From the NCBI GenBank assembly GCA_041499035.1, contig JBGQJK010000017.1, positions 1 to 20,934 on the forward strand: 20,934 nucleotides of DNA. Reading direction: 5' to 3'. This document shows positions 6,768-16,100 of the stretch, piece by piece. This DNA comes from DATFUL01 sp041499035. Its GTDB lineage: Bacteria; Patescibacteriota; Microgenomatia; UBA8517. A program made the position numbers and the translations under genes. Within the stretch, counting starts at the first letter, position 1. Each line of letters opens with the position of its first letter. The notes under the pieces are model-generated. The model did no database searches, was not told the DNA's origin, and saw only the letters and a program-made list of their open reading frames with translations.

Positions 6768-8405
6768 TTAAGATTGCTTCTTGTGATAAATAAAAATCTG
6801 GTCATTGTAACTTGGTTTGGTTTCTTTAAAAGCGTGCGTTCCTATTTCCGGCCTCGAAAAGTCTGAGAAAAAAACGGGCAAAGCCACAACATTGTAGTCT
6901 TTTGTTAGATTTATGTTCGGAGGTAACGGACGGTAGTCAAACATTAACTCTGAATTATCATTCTCTCTCTTACTATATTGAATAACCCAATCCGGTTCGT
7001 TGGTGTAAAAGTAAGTATATATCGGAAGCACGGACCTACCTTTAGGAAAAACCCGGGTATTTGTCGGAATAATTCTATTTACAAATTTAAGTTCCTTAGT
7101 ATTATAAAACATCAATGGCTCATGATCCCTGTCAAGGGTTAAGTAAACTGTTTCCCCTTTCCGGGTATTATCGTTTAAGTAGTTAACAACTTCCTGATCT
7201 GGCAAAACATACGGGTTCGAGACTTCACCAAGAAATTCCAATAATAAACTCCTGGGAGCCTGGAAAGAGAATGTGTTAGTAAAAATCAAAAGTGCGATTA
7301 GTGTGATAAAGATATATTTATTTAATGCTTTAATCTGAAAAATAGTTATCGAAAGAATAATCGCAAAAAGAGGAAAAGTAATCACATTATATCTGTCTGA
7401 GTAAAGCGTGGTATTGGTTGCGATAAAAAACTCAAGAGTAATTTCGGACAAAAAATAAATTAGGACCGTTAAGAGGATAAATATCATAATATTCGTATAT
7501 TTATTTAAATTTTTCTTTATAACAGACACTATAATTGCTAAACCAACTAAAATTGGGGAAAAAATACCAGTTGTTACAAACTGATTAAGAACCTTTCGTA
7601 TTAAAACCCAAACCAACTCCGGAGACACTTCGGAAAAACTAAAATCAAAAAGGGTTCTACCCGAAGTTGGCTTAAGAATCAAGTACCAAGGCAAGAAAAA
7701 TAAAACAATAATAGCCCCACAGAGAAGATACCAAGCTGCAAACTTAAAAACTTCCTTTGAGGTCTTTTTGTTAATTGTCAGATAGACAACGTAAGACAAT
7801 AAAAACGAACCATAAAAAAGCGGAAAAGTAAGATATTGGCTGTAGATACAAACCATTCCCGTGATAATCAGAAAAATTTTGTATTTTAGGCCTTCGGTCA
7901 ACCTTAAGGCAAAGTAAATAAAAAGCAGAGCAAAAAATACAGTGAGAGCGTAATAGCGAGCTTGATATGAATAGAGCAAAAACCCTACATTACAGCTCAA
8001 AAGAAGAGTTGAAACAAATGTTATGGTCTTATTATTAGTTAGCTTGAGACAAATCAAATATAAAAGTGGAATCGATAAAATCGAAAAGATAATAAAAGGA
8101 AACCTTGCTTGCAGTGTCCCTATACCAAATATTTTAAACGAGGCTGCCACTAGGTAATATTGAGGCCAAGGACTTGTATGATTAACCAAATCCTGATTTA
8201 AAACAACTGCGTCATCCTGGCCCATTATATTGGTTCCGTCCCAGCCTTTCGGAACTCCATATTTAAGGATATTTTTTGCGAATAGAGCGGTTTCCGCTTC
8301 GTCTCCCCACAGAGGGTGCATATTTGCCCCAAGGATTACCAAAACAGCAAAGATGATTGTAGGTAAAATCCAGGGGTACTTTTTCAAAAAATCTAAAACT
8401 CTCAT
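6768..8405 (-). CDS. GT39/PMT-like integral membrane glycosyltransferase (paralogue B)
   Basis: This 545-residue paralogue of the protein at 3994-5643 has the same N-terminus including Asp35-Glu36 in 'LWGDEAETALFAKNI', about ten membrane segments and a soluble C-terminal domain with 'YLTLDRDHEPLMFYNTKELK' and 'FFSDFSRPEIGTHAFKE'. The middle (about residues 80-400) has diverged strongly, which suggests a different acceptor or donor with a shared catalytic core. It is monocistronic: its stop lies 6 bp from the stop of the convergent propeller gene with no terminator between them. The promoter is inside the 135-bp repeat. It is divergent from the gene at 8462, with only 56 bp between the two start codons. 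Confidence 0.82.
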   Translation of the reverse strand: MRVLDFLKKYPWILPTIIFAVLVILGANMHPLWGDEAETALFAKNILKYGVPKGWDGTNIMGQDDAVVLNQDLVNHTSPWPQYYLVAASFKIFGIGTLQARFPFIIFSILSIPLLYLICLKLTNNKTITFVSTLLLSCNVGFLLYSYQARYYALTVFFALLFIYFALRLTEGLKYKIFLIITGMVCIYSQYLTFPLFYGSFLLSYVVYLTINKKTSKEVFKFAAWYLLCGAIIVLFFLPWYLILKPTSGRTLFDFSFSEVSPELVWVLIRKVLNQFVTTGIFSPILVGLAIIVSVIKKNLNKYTNIMIFILLTVLIYFLSEITLEFFIATNTTLYSDRYNVITFPLFAIILSITIFQIKALNKYIFITLIALLIFTNTFSFQAPRSLLLEFLGEVSNPYVLPDQEVVNYLNDNTRKGETVYLTLDRDHEPLMFYNTKELKFVNRIIPTNTRVFPKGRSVLPIYTYFYTNEPDWVIQYSKRENDNSELMFDYRPLPPNINLTKDYNVVALPVFFSDFSRPEIGTHAFKETKPSYNDQIFIYHKKQS

Positions 8406-8430
8406 TGCCTAAAGTATAACAAAAGGGCCG
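8296..8430. repeat. 135-bp exact repeat, copy 2 (promoter and 5' end of GT39-like gene B)
   Basis: This is identical to 5534-5668 in the same orientation and at the same place relative to the start codon. The remaining gene DNA is clearly diverged, so the tract is younger than the paralogue split or has been homogenised. Confidence 0.9.
8413..8421 (-). promoter_or_regulatory. Extended -10 promoter of GT39-like gene B
   Basis: TGT-TATACT on the minus strand lies seven bases before the ATG at 8405. It is the same element as at 5651-5659, carried within the exact repeat. The DNA further upstream is not shared, so the inverted-repeat operator candidate is absent here. Confidence 0.5.
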
Positions 8431-8443
8431 GCTCTTAAGGATA

Positions 8444-8452
8444 TGGTAATAT
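8444..8452 (+). promoter_or_regulatory. Extended -10 promoter of the 8462 gene
   Basis: TGG-TAATAT ends nine bases before the ATG at 8462, predicting a leader of about two or three bases. I see no convincing -35 and no Shine-Dalgarno. Confidence 0.4.
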
Positions 8453-8461
8453 GAGAATCAA

Positions 8462-10438
8462 ATGCTGCGCGAACCTTTGAATTTTATAAAAAAAAACATT
8501 GGTAAAATTGCGGAAGTAATACTCCTTATTTTTGTTTACTTTTCCTCAATGGTCCCCTTGCGGGACTTTGACATTTGGTTCCATCTTAAAAGCGGAGAGC
8601 TCTTTGTTAATCAGGGACATCTACAATTCACCGAAGTCTTTTCCTATGCGGCACAAGGCAGGCAGTGGATTCCCTACGAGTGGCTATTTCAGATAATAGT
8701 CTACCTTATAAGTAAAGTTGGTTTGTTTTGGATTCCCCCGTTTATAGCAATATTCTCAACTTTGATGATTTTTTTCTTCATGCGGATCCTTGATTACATC
8801 TTCGGCTTAAAACTTTTCCCAAGACTCCTCCTTGGCTCGTTCTTTTTTGTCTCCGTTTATGAATTTATAACCGCCCGCCCTCACGTTTTGGCTTACAGTT
8901 TTGTCTGTTTGACACTTTTTTTAATTCTGGCCCGGATATTTAGGGGGCGAAAATGGATATTCCTAAGCCCCGTAATAGTCTTAATTTGGACCAATCTACA
9001 TTCGACCGCGTTCATAGCCTGGGGACTTTGCCTGGCTTATGCCATGATTGCTCTTTTCCAATATCTCCTCAAAAAGGAGAAGAATAATTTAGCCGTTGCC
9101 AAGGATCTTTTTTTTGTTTCCGGAATCAATTTTGTTATTACGATTCTTCCCCCTCTGGGATTTTTGAGCTACCAGTTGTTGTGGGACTTTTTTAGAGACG
9201 AAAAGTTTTTGGCAACATTCATTTCCGAGTGGGGCGAGGTAACGTTCGGTAATAACCCGGGAAGTTTTATTTTCTTGACCGCATTTCTTGCTATATCTGT
9301 ATTATTTTGTGGGTTTGTGGTTATCAAAACCAAAAAATATTTGGAAAATATGTGGCTTCTGCCGCTTTTTTTGATGGGCATCGTTGCTTATACCGCAACC
9401 CGTAATCTGGTCATGGGCCAGATGGCAATTTTTATAATCCTAGGCTGGAGTTTAAACTACCTGATTAAAAGTTCCGGCAAGAAAATGCTTTACTTTCTCT
9501 GGATACCACTTATTCTCTTCGGTATTTTTTATTTTGGAATATCTTACTATCTTAAGCGTGACTATGCGCTGAACCACAGATATTATTACCCTGTTAAGAC
9601 GGCAGAGTTTGCAAAAAGATACCTGAAAGGGCGGATGTTTAACGATTACACCTATGGAGGCTATGTTATGTACACCGTCTACCCCACACTCAACATCTTT
9701 ATAGACGGGCGTGCGGATGTATACCACATGGTTGAAATGCGTGAATATATGAAGCTTTCTTTACATAAATACGATTCGGATACAGATTATAGAAAGTTCT
9801 TAAACACTTTCTGGAATGAATATAATATCGACTTCGCCGTCCTGCCTGCCCCTAAAAACCAAGTAATGCGGAGGATTGCCAAGATGCTCAACACGGATCC
9901 AAACTGGGCCCTTGTTTTCTGGGACGATAGTAGCCAGGTTTTTGTCAGGCGCGACGGCAGAAACGACGATATTATTAAGCAGCTTGAGGCAAAATACGCA
10001 ACCCCCTATCTTAAAGACCCCTTCGTCGCAGGGAAAGCTGATGAGGCATTTAAAGAGTATGAAAAAATGGAGAATATTGCCAAGTCGGCGAAAAATGAAA
10101 ACGCTATCGGCTATATTCTACTCGGGAAGAAAGATTACAACAACGCAAGGTCAATGTTCCTGGAAGCAATTGCAGCAGACCCGACTTTTGAGTCGCCATA
10201 CATGAACTTGGGCGAACTGGAAGCCAAAGACGGCAGGCTGGAGAACGCAATTGCGCTGTATCAAACGGCTAAATCTTACGCGGACGACCGGGGCCTAATT
10301 TACATACGCCTGGGGACTCTTATGCTCCAAAACGGCTCTGGCCCTACCGAGGTTAAAAAGGTTTGGCAGGAAGGCGTTCAAAAAACCGGAGATGACGATA
10401 CTAAAGCCCAGCTGCAAAAACTGCTCGGGACACTGTAA
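8462..10438 (+). CDS. GT-C-like polytopic membrane protein with C-terminal TPRs
   Basis: This is a 658-residue protein. Residues 15-370 hold about nine to eleven membrane helices. The first external loop has 'VPLRDFDIWFHLKSGELF' (Asp35, Asp37, His41) followed by 'FSYAAQGRQWIPYEWLFQ', the signature of a group of bacterial GT-C-fold putative glycosyltransferases. A periplasmic-side segment 'FNDYTYGGYVMYTVYPTLNI' then 'FIDGRADVYHMVEMREYMKL' (about 397-437) is also typical of that group. Residues about 545-650 form three TPR units ('AIGYILLGKKDYNNARSMFL', 'MNLGELEAKDGRLENAIALY'). Donor and acceptor are unknown. The TPRs may bind the acceptor or a partner. Eleven bases separate it from the following TMTC-like gene, so they are probably one operon. 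Confidence 0.75.
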   Translation: MLREPLNFIKKNIGKIAEVILLIFVYFSSMVPLRDFDIWFHLKSGELFVNQGHLQFTEVFSYAAQGRQWIPYEWLFQIIVYLISKVGLFWIPPFIAIFSTLMIFFFMRILDYIFGLKLFPRLLLGSFFFVSVYEFITARPHVLAYSFVCLTLFLILARIFRGRKWIFLSPVIVLIWTNLHSTAFIAWGLCLAYAMIALFQYLLKKEKNNLAVAKDLFFVSGINFVITILPPLGFLSYQLLWDFFRDEKFLATFISEWGEVTFGNNPGSFIFLTAFLAISVLFCGFVVIKTKKYLENMWLLPLFLMGIVAYTATRNLVMGQMAIFIILGWSLNYLIKSSGKKMLYFLWIPLILFGIFYFGISYYLKRDYALNHRYYYPVKTAEFAKRYLKGRMFNDYTYGGYVMYTVYPTLNIFIDGRADVYHMVEMREYMKLSLHKYDSDTDYRKFLNTFWNEYNIDFAVLPAPKNQVMRRIAKMLNTDPNWALVFWDDSSQVFVRRDGRNDDIIKQLEAKYATPYLKDPFVAGKADEAFKEYEKMENIAKSAKNENAIGYILLGKKDYNNARSMFLEAIAADPTFESPYMNLGELEAKDGRLENAIALYQTAKSYADDRGLIYIRLGTLMLQNGSGPTEVKKVWQEGVQKTGDDDTKAQLQKLLGTL

Positions 10439-10449
10439 TATTACCTGAG

Positions 10450-12159
10450 ATGAAACTTAAGCACTTTCTAAACGACAAAACCGCAATACTGACCATCATT
10501 CTCGTTGGGTTGGTTCTATATTGGCACTCGCTCGGGAACGGCTTTGTTGGAGACGATCAATCGCAAGTAATTGATAATACCGCTCTGCACTCAATCACAA
10601 ACATCCCCTACCTCTTTTCTGCTAGTTCTTTTGATAATGGTGGTAGTTTAACCGGAATTTACTACAAACCCCTTATGTCCAGCTTCTACGCAGCCACATA
10701 CACATTCTTTGGGCCTAACCCGACTGCATATCACACACTTTCCGTTGCAGTACATATTGCAAACTCCGTTTTGGTGTTTTTAGTTCTTGCGTATTTTCTA
10801 CCGGAGATTCCATCACTTTTCTTGGCATTAATTTTTCTTGTCCACCCGATTAACAACCAGTCGCCTTTGTATATTTCCGCTTTGCAGGACGACCTATTTT
10901 TCTTGTTTGGAATGATAGCATTAGAGCTTGTTCAAGCTAAAAAATTTACACTTTGGAGACTAATTCTAACTCTAGTTATGCTCTTATTTTCGGTACTTTC
11001 AAAAGAAACCGGGGTACTTTTTTTTCCGATTGTAATTATCTTTAAATATTTATTTGACAGGAAACATATTCTTATTTTGACAATAACAGAAGCGGCTGTC
11101 TTTGGGCTATATGTGTTTCTTAGAATCCGAGCAATTGGATTGCACCCGGGGACAGCGCCAAACGCTCCCATTGCTACCCAAAATTTACTGGAAAGGGTGA
11201 CAAGTATGCCGTCGATATTTCTTTTTTACATTAGAACTTTCATATTCCCTAAAGATCTGTCAATCTCCTGGCAATGGACTGTGCAGAAATTCAGCCTGAC
11301 CGGCTTTTTTGTTCCCCTATTGATTGTGGTCATAGTTTTAGGACTACTTATTTATTTGGCAGTCAAATTGAAAAGATCCGGTTCCAAAAGCTTTAAGTCA
11401 TATCTTTTCTTCCTGTCGGTTCTTTTGATCGGACTTATCTTCCACTCTCAAGTTATTGCTCTTGACGCTACCGTTGCCGAAAGATGGTTTTATTTGCCAA
11501 TAGTTGGGCTTTTGGGGATCATTGGCATCATTACCAATAAATACGTACATGCAGGGAATCTAAAAATCATTTGCGTATTCGCATGTTTGACTATTTTATT
11601 ATTATCAATCGGAACATATGTAAGATCGTTGAACTTCAAAGATAACCTTACCCTTGGCAATCACGATATCAAAGTTTCTACCGATGCATACGACCTCGAA
11701 AGCATGCTCGGGAATGAATATATTCTTACAGGGGACCTGGAAACCGCTAAAATGCATACCCAAAGGTCTGTCGAACTTTTTCCTTACATAACCAATTTAA
11801 ACAATTTGGGATTGATATATCTCAAGCTCGGAGACAAGGCCAAAGCAGAAGAACTCTACAGAAAGGCAATCGCAATCGCGCCATTTTATCTGCCCTACCA
11901 AAATCTATCTGTGCTCTTAACCGCATATGGGGACCCGAAAGAAGCAGAAAAGTTTACCGCGGATGCTATTAATAAGTTTCCAAATAATGCCAAACTCTGG
12001 CTCTATTTTAGTGTTATTGAATACAATTTGAAAAGATATGATGTTGCTAAAACCGCTATCCAGAGGGCTTATGCATTAGATCAATCCGAACCGATCAATG
12101 GTGTCTACCAAAGCTTAATGAATAACCAACCCCTCGATATCCGCTTCTCTATTAATTAG
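10450..12159 (+). CDS. TMTC/DUF1736-like membrane protein with C-terminal TPRs, putative O-glycosyltransferase
   Basis: This 569-residue protein follows the TMTC plan. After the first helix comes 'LGNGFVGDDQSQVIDN' (Asp35-Asp36, the usual acidic pair). Next are 'IYYKPLMSSFYAATYTFFG' with 'AYHTLSVAVHIANSVLVFLV', then 'LALIFLVHPINNQSPLYIS' and 'QDDLFFLFGMIALELV', which match the conserved 'yRPl', 'H..N...H' and 'hPih.E' positions, except that the usual Glu is Gln here. About ten helices span residues 12-400, and residues about 415-560 hold four TPRs ('NNLGLIYLKLGDKAKAEELY'). Eukaryotic TMTC proteins are O-mannosyltransferases; bacterial members are mostly untested. A TAATAT 8 bp before the ATG could be a second promoter. 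It ends 1 bp from the convergent serine hydrolase gene, with no terminator visible. Confidence 0.78.
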   Translation: MKLKHFLNDKTAILTIILVGLVLYWHSLGNGFVGDDQSQVIDNTALHSITNIPYLFSASSFDNGGSLTGIYYKPLMSSFYAATYTFFGPNPTAYHTLSVAVHIANSVLVFLVLAYFLPEIPSLFLALIFLVHPINNQSPLYISALQDDLFFLFGMIALELVQAKKFTLWRLILTLVMLLFSVLSKETGVLFFPIVIIFKYLFDRKHILILTITEAAVFGLYVFLRIRAIGLHPGTAPNAPIATQNLLERVTSMPSIFLFYIRTFIFPKDLSISWQWTVQKFSLTGFFVPLLIVVIVLGLLIYLAVKLKRSGSKSFKSYLFFLSVLLIGLIFHSQVIALDATVAERWFYLPIVGLLGIIGIITNKYVHAGNLKIICVFACLTILLLSIGTYVRSLNFKDNLTLGNHDIKVSTDAYDLESMLGNEYILTGDLETAKMHTQRSVELFPYITNLNNLGLIYLKLGDKAKAEELYRKAIAIAPFYLPYQNLSVLLTAYGDPKEAEKFTADAINKFPNNAKLWLYFSVIEYNLKRYDVAKTAIQRAYALDQSEPINGVYQSLMNNQPLDIRFSIN

Positions 12160-12160
12160 A

Positions 12161-13105
12161 TTAATCTTTTCCGTTAACACTCACCACATAATCATAGACA
12201 GTTTTTGAGACTTGAGTCATCCTCGCTTTTGACAAACTCTCATCCCCTTTGGAAAACATACAGAGAAGATACTGTCTTTTTGGCACGTAGACGATGCCGC
12301 AATCCTGGTAAAGCTGATCCGCCAAAATCCCAACTTTATTGGCAACCGGTACTCCCGTCCTTACCCCACTTTTTAATCCATCCTCAAGCGGAGATTCTAC
12401 CAGGTAATTCAAGACTTCTTGAGAATCACCTTTATCCAAAACTGAAGAAAAGTAGAGAGATTTTAGGATCGAAGAATATTCTTTTGTGCTGAGTTTAAGA
12501 AGGTTTTTATCATCGGGAACAGGAATATCAAGCCCCAAAAACATTTCCCTGTAGTCTACAAGAGGGATGTTATCGGCAATTACCTGTGTGGCCGTGTTAT
12601 CCGAAGCAACCAAAGCCAGCTTTGCAGCGTCTTTGAGACTGATTTGATAACCCGCCCCTTTTTGCCAAAGCTCGCCCGAGCCCTTATCAACTTCCTCGGG
12701 TTTGATAGTTACTGTGGGATTAAAATCCAAGCCCTGTTTTGCACCTACATAATAGTAGGCCATGGCTATTGGAACCTTTACCAGAGACATGGGGTTGTAT
12801 TCAACTTTCTCGTTAACCCCTATCGAAGTGCCTGTGGGAAGATATTCAAAATAAAAAGAAAAATCGCTCCCCCAATCACCCGTAATTTTCTTAAGATTGG
12901 TTCTTAGGAGACTAAAGTTGATGATTATATCGTTTGGATTTTCCAGCAATATTCTTTTTGCCAAAAGAGGATACTTGGCGCTCTGATCATCAAAGTTGGC
13001 TACGTTTGCTACCGCCACCGGCATTTGTTTTAGAAAACGCGAGGCCCAGAGACCGCCAAAGAAAGCAAGAAATATAAGTGTAATAAAAAACAATTTTGAT
13101 TTCAT
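12161..13105 (-). CDS. Membrane-anchored class A beta-lactamase-fold serine hydrolase
   Basis: This is a 314-residue protein. Residues 4-21 are a hydrophobic N-terminal anchor or uncleaved signal. The rest is a Beta-lactamase2-type domain with the three penicillin-binding/serine-hydrolase motifs: Ser107-Leu-Val-Lys110 (SxxK), Ser168-Asp-Asn170 (SDN) and Lys257-Val-Gly259 (KTG equivalent). I cannot find the omega-loop Glu-x-x-Leu-Asn that class A beta-lactamases use for deacylation; the region after the SDN reads 'LVDYREMFLGLDIP'. It is therefore more likely a slow penicillin-binding protein or an unrelated peptidase/esterase than a true beta-lactamase. Its only two cysteines lie close together near residue 280 ('CGIVYVPKRQYLLC'), which suggests a disulfide outside the cell. 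It follows the giant gene on the same strand after 68 bp. There is no clear Shine-Dalgarno. Confidence 0.78.
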   Translation of the reverse strand: MKSKLFFITLIFLAFFGGLWASRFLKQMPVAVANVANFDDQSAKYPLLAKRILLENPNDIIINFSLLRTNLKKITGDWGSDFSFYFEYLPTGTSIGVNEKVEYNPMSLVKVPIAMAYYYVGAKQGLDFNPTVTIKPEEVDKGSGELWQKGAGYQISLKDAAKLALVASDNTATQVIADNIPLVDYREMFLGLDIPVPDDKNLLKLSTKEYSSILKSLYFSSVLDKGDSQEVLNYLVESPLEDGLKSGVRTGVPVANKVGILADQLYQDCGIVYVPKRQYLLCMFSKGDESLSKARMTQVSKTVYDYVVSVNGKD

Positions 13106-13125
13106 AGTATCCAGAAAGGTTAAAA

Positions 13126-13169
13126 GTTTTCTTATGACAAATCAAGGATCAAATGGATTTAAAGAAAAC
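13126..13169 (-). terminator. AT-rich inverted repeat, possible terminator of the giant gene
   Basis: On the minus strand GTTTTCTT and AAGAAAAC (plus 13162-13169 and 13126-13133) are perfect 8-base inverted copies, with a nested AAATC/GATTT pair inside, followed by TTTT. The loop is long and the stem AT-rich, so termination would be weak. It also overlaps the upstream region of the 13105 gene, so a regulatory role or chance is possible. Confidence 0.25.
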
Positions 13170-13173
13170 CGAT

Positions 13174-16100
13174 TCAAGGTGTTGGGATCGGAGTATCTGT
13201 AGAACTTGGTGTTGCAACCGGTGAGGCGGTCGGAATAGCCGTAGGTGTTGGCGTGTCTGACGGAATCGGAGTTGAAGTTGGCGAAGGAGTCGGTGTACTT
13301 GATTCAAATGTCTTGGCATTCTTTACGCTCAACGCAATCCAGCTAAACTTAAGATCGGTTACGGCCGGCTTATCAAGTACTATCGTAAATCCTTTGGTTG
13401 TGGCATTGACTATTATGTAATCCTGCTTGGGCAGAACATAAGTCCCGAGTTGTTTCATAACATCAAGTGTCGCCTGATCCGTTTCCCAAACGGGTGAAGC
13501 ATTAACTACCGGGATTTGCAAATATTCTTTGTCAAAGTTAACCGTTACCTGTGTGTCTCCTTGCCTGACCTGTGCAAAGCCGGCAGTATCGCTATTAAAG
13601 ACCGGTGTGATCACAAATGCCACCGGGCCATTAAATATTGTTTCGGCGTCAAACTCTGCCGGTCCTCCAACAGTAAGCCCTGCCTGACCAGTAATCTTAC
13701 CCAAAACATTGAGTCCAAGGTTAACAGTAACGTCTTTATTGACAGTCATTGCCCCAAGTATTTGTGTGTCAGTTCCGCTAAACGCTAATCGGTTGGCCAG
13801 AGCGCCCGAAACCGAGGCTTCAATAGCGTTTATATCAATGTTAGAAAGAGCGTTTTGAACCATAACGTCCAGCCCTTCAATCTTAGCGGCTTTAAGATCG
13901 GCAACCTCAAGTCCACCAACTTTGAGGTTGGCAAACGCTCCCTCTTTAGCCACAAAGACGTTGTCCCACGACCTGCCTGAGGAATCTGTTAATCCGTACC
14001 CTCCCCCGACCAAGGCGTTATCCGGATTTTGCGAAAGGGCAATCTGTAAATCTTTAATATTATCCGGCGGCGGAGCCGAAGGATCATACCACCCGGCTTG
14101 TAAAAGTATGATAATTTTCCCAGCTTTTACAATTCTTGGGGGGCTCCCCGGAAGAGTAACATCCCAAGTATCCGCAGTCGGAAAATCAAGTATATCCTCA
14201 CCGGATTTTGTCCCGTCAAAGTAGTCCAAAGCGTAGCCTAGGATCCTACCCGTCTTTGTAGCTTTCATAGCAATTCCCTGTGCCGAAGAGGTAACCAGCG
14301 GATCTCCGGGTTTTATGTTTCCATTCTCAACAGAAACCTTGGTATAAACTTGACCAAGCATACCTACGTTTGCCCAATGTGGATCTGTCTGCCTATTACA
14401 GGAAACCTCATCCCAACAGTAGGGATTGTTGTAGCTTGTTCCGTACCTGGTAACTACACCAAGAACGTTCTGTGAATACGCCCCTGTAGCCCTTTGAACA
14501 CTTTCTACTTGGTTATCGGACAAGACCATAACGTCCCCAGGTTCGGAAGTATCGGACTGCTTTAGATACTCCGAATAATCTCCGGAGCCGTTGGTTATAG
14601 AGTTAAACCTGTAATTTTGCCCTTGAGACCTAATCCAAATACGACCGTTGGAAGTACCGACTCCTGTCGAGCCTATCATTATCTGGCCATTAGTCTGAAG
14701 AGATTGGCTGGTAGGGGCAACTGTTTGGTCGAACATCACCACTCTTGCATTGTTTGAGGCGTTTCCAAGGAAAATAGCAATTGCATTTGTGCCGGTCTGG
14801 TTTGAGCCACCCCCTATATTGATCGTGTCCAGAGCAGTTGCGCCTGTAGCGCCGATTGTAATGGTTTTTGTGGAATTAACCGTACCAATGTTGATTGTAT
14901 TGGCATTGGTTGTACCAATGGAGATTGTGCCTGATGCTGCCGCCTGAATCGAGATTGCCGATGCTCCGTTTCCTCCTTGAATCTTTGTAACGTTGGCCGT
15001 AGCTGTAAGAGTACCTATTGTAATAGTATTGGTACCTGCAGGAGCACCGTCCCCGATATGAATTTGTTTAATTCCGGTTCCAACAGTGTTCCCTGTACCT
15101 ATATTAACTGTATCCGTGATGCCGTTTGCGGTGGCGGCACCGGCAATATTAACGTTACTTCCGGCTGTAGTGACATTGCCAATAGCAACAGTAGATATTC
15201 CGGCGCCGTTTCCAATATTTACTACCTGAGTTGCGCTTGAAGAACCCAGGGTTATAATGCCGGTTCCATTTGATCCACCTATGTTAATAATTTTTCCGGA
15301 TGAATTTGTAGAACTGCCGATCGCAATAGTTGGTGCACCTGTGGTGGGGTTACTGGTTCCCACATCCAAAGTTACGCTTCCGGCAGTACTTGTGGCGGTG
15401 GCCGCGTTTCCTGTCTGAATTGTAATAGCCCCGGTATTTTGAGCATTGGTAGCTGTTGTACCGGTTGCAATAGATAATGCACCGGAAGCATTTGTTGTTG
15501 AATTGCCTGTTTGAATTAACAAAGTGGCCGTTGCACCCGAAGCGTCGGCAGTAGTTATTCCCCTATCCCAGCCGGAACCGATCTGGATACCATATTCGGA
15601 TCCAGCTCCAGGTGTAGTTATATTGTTAATATTTACCCCGACCAATGTTCCCGCGGCAGGGCCGGTGGTAATCACATTGCTGGCACCGGTACCGGCAATG
15701 TTTAAACCAGTCATTGTTCCTGCAGTAGTTATTGCACTGTTAGGAATGGTTATCTTTGCCCCTGTTGCATTAATTGTCCCGGCTGTCCCTGTAATAGTCG
15801 GTAGGGTAATATCGGCAGCGCGGATTTCGTAAGTTCCGCCGGCACCATTTTGGGTAGCATTATTTACAGCGTTGATAGTCAAGCCCCTATAAAAATTGGT
15901 ATTTGCAGTATTAGTATTTACCGCTTCTGTTGGAATTTGAATAACAGCACCGTTATTATCAACTTTAAATAGATCGACAAGTTGAGGCTGAGGATTTGTG
16001 GGAGCAATTGAGAAGTTATCAAATCTTGTTGCTATTTGGTTGGTAACCCTTAGTACCCTGTCAACATTCAAGTTTGTTTGTACCAGGGTGTTACCGAACG

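Noticed and set aside
6755..6775. Short CTTAA...TTAAG inverted repeat between the convergent propeller and GT39-like B genes as a terminator
   Set aside because: Only about five AT-rich base pairs with no U-run; too weak to call.
13100..13111. GATACT directly before the ATG at 13105 as a leaderless -10 box
   Set aside because: It touches the ATG, so transcription would start inside the coding region; no good downstream start supports this.
2406..13176. Alternative genetic code with TGA read as glycine (as in some CPR groups)
   Set aside because: TGA ends the genes at 2406 and 13174 at sensible domain boundaries, and the operon uses TGA in a typical ATGA overlap.
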